Origin: Oscheius sp. JU75
Lineage: Eukaryota; Nematoda; Chromadorea; Rhabditida; Rhabditidae
Length of the DNA stretch: 64,000 nucleotides
Assembly (NCBI GenBank): GCA_037178855.1
Contig: JASJZC010000001.1
Coordinates: 8,618,001-8,682,000 of the forward strand
Direction of reading: 5' to 3'
Positions 59,401 through 64,000 of the stretch are shown here, piece after piece (the first letter of the stretch is position 1; each line of letters begins with the position of its first letter). The notes under the pieces are model-generated. The model had not been told where the DNA came from. It ran no database searches and was given only the letters and a program-made list of their open reading frames with translations. Position numbers and translations under genes: made by a program.

Positions 59401-61926
59401 TTTTCTTCACGTGTAAAGGGTTTGGCTATATCTGGCACTACCAAAGCACAATACGTTTTTAGGAAAATACAGACCCTTCCTGTGACAAAGTACTCTTCAC
59501 TTGACGCTGTTTTCATAGCAAACACGCACATGGTTACTTGTCTTTTCTTCTAGCCGCTGGTTAGACTGTTTGATCTTGTGGGAGGAGGTCCTATGAGGGG
59601 AGAGTCGGCAGTGGGCTTGACTACCAAATGTTCCTTTTCAGTAGGTTCAGATCCGGAATCTGATTGCCTCTTAAGATTCTATTGAACTCCTAGTCCTGGA
59701 CTATCTTTGGGTCTGTTTCACTACCTCATTTCCCTTATGTCTTGCACTGACTACCTAAGGATACTGGAAGAATGGGACTCCCAATAGGCTCACTCCTCTC
59801 AGGGAAAAGAGGTTGCTGACCACCTCAGCGTGCTTAGGATCCCAGCTACGTTACCTAGACTATCACCTGGTCCCAAACCATGTTGTAATGTCAAACAGGC
59901 GAAAAACACTGGTACTTCTCGCCTCTTCACATTCAACAAGCAGCTTTTTTGTACTAGTCTGCCGTCTAAAGAGCAGAGTGACCTGTTCACAGAAAACTCA
60001 CGCTGCGGGGATGAAGAAGAGAATGTAGGTGAGCATATATATCATGCTGGTCCAGTCGACGGCCGTGTATCCGACATTGTAGAATTGTGCCACCACGTCG
60101 GCGATGATCGAGTACATGATCCATTGGGCACCATTCGAGGCTGACAGAAGAATGAACATGATGAGCATGGCCCATCGACGGGCAAAGACCCGTGGCTCGG
60201 CTAGGCATTGGCCCTTTTCCTGTTAGGATAAAGTAAGAGGAGGGGAAGGCTGGAGTCCTACCTGCTTGTCGAGGCTCATCGGGGCGACTGGGCTGCTCGC
60301 GACGACCCGCCCACCACCACAAGGCTGAAAAGTCAAAAGGTTACGGTGGTCAAAGGGAGAGCACGTGGGTCTGAATCCAGAGTCTGGAATTGAAGTAAAC
60401 GTTTTGAAAGAACCAGGAAGTTTTGGACCTTTTGCAGAAAATAGACTTTGCCGATTTTGGTACAACTTTCAAGGATTTCATCGTCTATTCAAAAATATGA
60501 TTTTTGAGAGGAAAGTTTTTGAGTTTGCCTTATTATATAACTTTGCAGAACATTAAATTGCAGAAATCGAGCCTTGTCGTTGGTCCGCAAAACAACGGTT
60601 ATTTTAACAGCGCCCGGCTGAAGATTTGCGCGCTGCAGCAAAATACCAGAATCTTCTGGCACATCCCGCTGCTCTGGAAACCTATTATAGTCTTTTTTAC
60701 TTTCAGAGCTTCAAAATGAGACCGATTATGCCTGGAAAGCTGTAGAATCAAAAGCATGAAATTTACAGGAAATAAGAAGTAAATTTTCTAGAAGATGGAT
60801 CAGAGCAATCAAAGACTACAATTTTTCCACTTTGCCGCTCAAAAACTTTCAAAATCAAGTTCATTCTTTCTGTTGCGTAGCCTACTTCTCTACTTCTTAC
60901 CACCCTTTGTCCTCTATTATTCGCAGGAGCATGTGAAGAAATGTGACCAATCATCTGGCTCTAGAGAGTTCAAAACTTTTTGAAAAAGTACACATAATAA
61001 TCGAAGTCAATTTGTTCGTCAAAAGTGTCAGCTGAAAAGGACAGACACACGCAAAGGTCTCCTCCCTTTATGTGAGATGATCGACACGGGAGGATCAGTT
61101 TCGCACTGCTGACGACGATGTCGGACTGTCATGTTTTTCAAGAACATGACATGTAGGGAAGAGGGACTAACTCCTATTCCATAATACCTGTTTGGCTCGG
61201 GATTATATTTCTGATACCTACCGACAGGGTCGGTCAGAAAGAAGAAACTATCGTTCCCCGAAACCTCAAAGTTCTCTGGCATGTTTGGTCTCATTTTGAA
61301 GCTCTGGGGTAGAAAAGACGACGGGCTAAATTTTCCAGAGTAAAGATTGACACCAGGATGATCTAGGATTTTGCCGCAGCGAAATTTACTCCTTGGATCG
61401 CGGTCATTCCCCAGTAGGGTAACTCAATTTAAATGTTTTCACGTACAGTCTCAGTGCCTACAAGTAACCTCCTGGTAACCAGACAAAACCTCTCCCGAAT
61501 AGGGAGAGGTTTTGCCTGGTTACTGGTTAGTATAAATAATACTTTCGACCTATCTCACCCATACCGCCTCGAATGGCCAAACTTCTCTTGACACCCGTCT
61601 ATTCTCGCCTTTTTCTCCTTCCGAACTGGTCAACTATCTACTGATAAGACTCTTTTCCTGTTTCCACCTAACATATTCGTAAATTCCGTCTGTCCCGCCA
61701 ATTTCTTTCTGTGAAAACATATGTCACAGGAGTGTTTCCTATGCAAACACCATGCTCTCTTCCGCCTCTTCTCTATCATAAATTTCACCTCGTAAGATTG
61801 AGAAAAACTCACGCCTTGTTGGATGAATCGGCCCAGTAGGACGAAGAAGCTGAGAAAAGGACTCGGCTCATCGGCAGCTGGAGTTGGATTATTTGTAATT
61901 GTCTTGGGGTTGCTTTCATTTTCCAT
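56483..61926 (-). CDS. FLVCR-type major facilitator (choline/heme transporter family)
   Basis: Twelve-helix MFS transporter of the SLC49 group; vertebrate FLVCR1/2 move choline and have been linked to heme export. Secure exons are 60279-60262, 60219-60002, 58813-58716, 58398-57973, 57711-57540, 56949-56565 and probably 56524-56483. Landmarks are [122 protein letters not shown] and ADLRRQK-like EDLRRQK. An N-terminal exon pair is proposed: 61926 (MENESNPKTI...) to about 61813, then from 60324. It fits in phase but is weakly supported. If splicing at 56564 is skipped the stop is at 56538. The introns contain repeat-C and hairpin copies. Confidence 0.88.
57860..57930 (-). repeat. degenerate tRNA-like element (6)
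   Basis: The minus strand has CATGGCGCAGTCGGTAAGAGC (D-arm), GTTGCCTGCAGAGCATAAAAT and CTCGGGTTCGAAACA (T-arm/B-box). It lies in an FLVCR-like gene intron. The A- and B-boxes are the best preserved of the set, but the acceptor stem is lost. Confidence 0.5.
58523..58579. repeat. dispersed hairpin repeat, copy 16
   Basis: Arms ATGCTCTGCAAAGTTGTAGA and TTTACAACTTTGCGGAGTAT, followed by AAAAAACTAATAAAAAATGTC, in an FLVCR-like intron. Confidence 0.75.
60610..60740 (+). repeat. ~130 bp dispersed repeat C, copy 4
   Basis: Contains GCGCCCGGCTGAAGATTTGC, CGCTGCAGCAAAATACC, GTCTTTTTTACTTTC and AGCTTCAAAATGAGACCG. A half hairpin repeat (ATAACTTTGCAGAACATTA) lies just upstream at about 60538. Confidence 0.75.
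61258..61384 (-). repeat. ~130 bp dispersed repeat C, copy 5
   Basis: The minus strand reads TCGCTGCGGCAAAATCC, CCGTCGTCTTTTCTACC, GAGCTTCAAAATGAGACC and AACATGCCAGAGAAC, in family order. Confidence 0.75.
61466..61526. repeat. strong hairpin, ~27 bp arms
   Basis: ACCAGACAAAACCTCTCCC faces GGGAGAGGTTTTGCCTGGT across a five-base GAATA loop, and the pairing extends outward (CTGGTA/TACTGG). It does not belong to the other repeat families. It could be a small foldback element or a small-RNA precursor. Confidence 0.7.
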
Positions 61927-62213
61927 GGCGCAGAAAGTACAAATAGTAGCAGCAGGAAGAGAGTGAGTTTGCGATTAGATAACAGGGCCCTGGGGTAGGG
62001 CGAGGATAGTTATTATAACAGTTGTTAAGCTGTAATCCCCCGACCCAGGTACAGGTTTCCGTGTCTCTTCCGCTTATATAAAGGTGATCGACCACTGTGT
62101 GTGTCCACATGGTTCCGTTTAACGTGTTTTCGACACTGGCGTGTTTTTTCGATTCGCGAATTGTTGTTAGAAACGTGAGTCAATGGTATCAGATGTCATT
62201 CCGTCCCTTTTAG

Positions 62214-62638
62214 GTAAATTCTTGGTAATAGTTCGGCAGGCGCCCCCTTTCGTTTAAATTTTTGGCGCACTTTTACAATATCGCTCAGAATAGGTTTTTC
62301 TGAGGAAATTTACCAACTTTTTCAGTTTTTGATGGCTTTTACCGAATCCAGCGTGTAAAAAAACCCCCTAGAATGTTAGAAAAGTGAAAAAAAAACTACG
62401 GAAAAGAACGAGTTATTCGAGGTTTGTCTCAAACTTAGTTCTCTGATTTCCCTGTTGTTTATGACGTTTTGCATGTTCTTAAGGGTTCTTTTTGCACGCT
62501 GGATTTGATAAACGCAGTTAGAAACTGGAAAAACTAATAAATTTTTATGAGAAAAACACGATTTTAGACGAAGGGGGGAACTACCGTAATTTTTGACTTG
62601 AAGGGGGGAGCCTGCCGAACTATTACCAAATTCTTTAC
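62214..62638. mobile_element. ~425 bp MITE-like element with ~35 bp terminal inverted repeats
   Basis: The left end reads TTGGTAATAGTTCGGCAGGC followed by a C run. The right end is its reverse complement (GCCTGCCGAACTATTACCAA preceded by a G run). Both ends start GTAAA on the outward strand. The interior is AT-rich without a long open frame, so the element is non-autonomous. Confidence 0.85.
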
Positions 62639-62836
62639 TCTCAATGACACTGCTACACAGTTTGTAATGATTTTCCCATAGTTATAGGTCAATAGCTCGA
62701 CGTACTCTTCTATCTGTATACTTTCCAAACAACATTTTTAGAAGACTAGCTGCCCTATTGAACGCATTGGAACTAAAGCGACGACACAATCCAATCCAGC
62801 TTTTCAGACTCAGGGCGCCACTTGCGTGCTTGACAG

Positions 62837-62887
62837 TGTTTCGCAAAGTTGTAGCCTATATCAAAATCTATAATTTTGCAGAACATC
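62837..62887. repeat. dispersed hairpin repeat, copy 17
   Basis: Arms GTTTCGCAAAGTTGTAG and CTATAATTTTGCAGAACATC, with a TATATCAAAAT loop. Confidence 0.75.
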
Positions 62888-64000
62888 ATTTAGCTGGAAA
62901 CCTGTACAGAGCTATTTTGGCTTGAGGGCTCCTCTGTGTCGCTCGCAGGCTTGTCCAAAACCCTCCAGTTTTGGATTTTCCTAATCTACGCAGCGCCGCG
63001 GCAAAATTTGTGCTCTGCTGCGCTGCTCAGCACTTTTCCCGAGATTTCCAAGTCAAAAAACGCGGTGGCGCGACGCAACGGAGAGACTCAAAATGGACAA
63101 GCGTGGTCGCTCCCTTACTAATAGAATGAGGAACGGAATCGTGCCTCTCTCTCAGTTTAACCTAGAAAGTTCATGTCATTTTTCAAAAAGTTAACTGATT
63201 ACCTGGTTTCACTTTTCAAGCCACGCTAGTAGCCAAAGATCCTATTCCCTTCAGTTTTTGTCTATAGATTGCTCTCTTCCGTGATAACTGAACATCTGTT
63301 CATCTCAAGATCACCACTAGGAACTTTTTGTAGACTATTTTGATTTACGATCCATGCAAAGACTTGTCGGACTCACCTGCCTCGCGGAGCACGCAGGACA
63401 GCTCTGGAATTTATGACTTAACACAGAGTTTGCATAGGAGGGGTGTCTGAGAGTCTGATGAAAGTTTATGATTCTGGAAACATCTGGGTAGTGGGGGAAA
63501 GGGCAGATTACAGTAAGGATCGATGACTGTGATCTAGCGAGAGAGGGAGAGAGCCGGATGCTCCCGTCAGAAGATTCGCTGGTCATCGGATGTGACAATT
63601 CCGCGCGAAATAGTAGCCCGAGGTGAGAGACAGACGAGTTCACACCTTCCTCTTTCATTTTTGACCTGTCTGGGGCCAGGAACGGGAAGTCAAGAATCTT
63701 TTGACTTCTGAAGGCTTACCAGCGCAGTTGGAATCTTTACAGAGCATCGGAAAAGTCAGTCCTACGACTAGTACCATAGCTTTGGAGAATGGTACCCAGT
63801 GTAAACAGTCTTTTGAAAGACACATCCTTCTTGCTGACCGTTATCGGTAAACTGTCGCGATCAAACTAATTACCATTTTCCAAAAGGGATATTGAAGGAC
63901 GAATACCGAAAGCAGCTGACTTTGAATCCGACTCAGAGTTCGTAAGGTCGATCTCATTTGGCGAGCTCCCAGAATAAATGTACTGTTTAGTATTGTAGTA

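Larger units (their letters stand above)
61927..64000. other. right-hand intergenic region
   Basis: No gene was recognised to the window end. It contains a terminal-inverted-repeat element (62214-62638) and a hairpin repeat (62837). A partial repeat-C-like GCGCCGCGGCAAAAT lies near 62993. Confidence 0.5.

Overview
This window is nuclear DNA from a small animal, most likely a nematode that is not closely similar to Caenorhabditis. The evidence is the gene structure: many exons split by very short GT-AG introns (often 33-45 bp) with pyrimidine-rich ...TTTCAG acceptors. Many genes also have an extra acceptor-like AG a few bases before the first ATG, as expected of spliced-leader trans-splicing. 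RPS6 and RAB10 read as nematode-type sequences (for example MARRPYD at the RAB10 start and [11 protein letters not shown] at the RPS6 start). The species cannot be named from this alone. All exon models were built by hand from splice signals, frame continuity and remembered family alignments. No search was run.

Layout, left to right. 1-2567: no recognisable gene. 2568-3542 (+): multi-SH3 adaptor. 3635-4654 (-): ribosomal protein S6. 5311-7653 (+): USP3-type deubiquitinase. 8193-9253 (+): ESCRT-II subunit VPS25, directly abutting 9255-10775 (+), tRNA m1A58 methyltransferase TRMT61A, like a two-gene operon. 12924-15067 (+): Arkadia/RNF111-like RING-H2 ligase. 15677-18598 (+): prefoldin subunit 3. 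21710-24019 (-): PLP-dependent cystathionine lyase family enzyme. 25311-26618 (+): unknown secreted protein. 28219-29608 (+): RAB10. 29986-32342 (-): an avidin-family protein, the most unusual gene here. 33822-35353 (-): Goosecoid homeobox. 37878-38338 (-): protein phosphatase 1 inhibitor-3 (PPP1R11). About 38925-41006 (+): ABHD17-like serine hydrolase. 41179-44373 (-): ACR-16/alpha7-type acetylcholine receptor alpha subunit. 49206-53305 (-): COG3, divergent from 53522-56117 (+), HTATSF1/CUS2-type splicing factor. 56483-61926 (-): FLVCR-type major facilitator transporter.

Most genes are housekeeping functions (translation, membrane traffic through ESCRT-II, RAB10 and COG, ubiquitin, chaperones, tRNA modification) and form no single pathway. 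The accessory interest lies in the avidin gene and in the non-coding space. The latter holds several dispersed short repeat families: a ~50 bp hairpin with at least 17 copies, a ~130 bp family with five copies, degenerate tRNA-like elements, two larger foldback/terminal-inverted-repeat elements, and a pair of ~250 bp repeats. Gene-poor stretches at 18.6-21.7 kb, 35.4-37.9 kb, 44.8-49.2 kb and 62-64 kb hold mainly these repeats.
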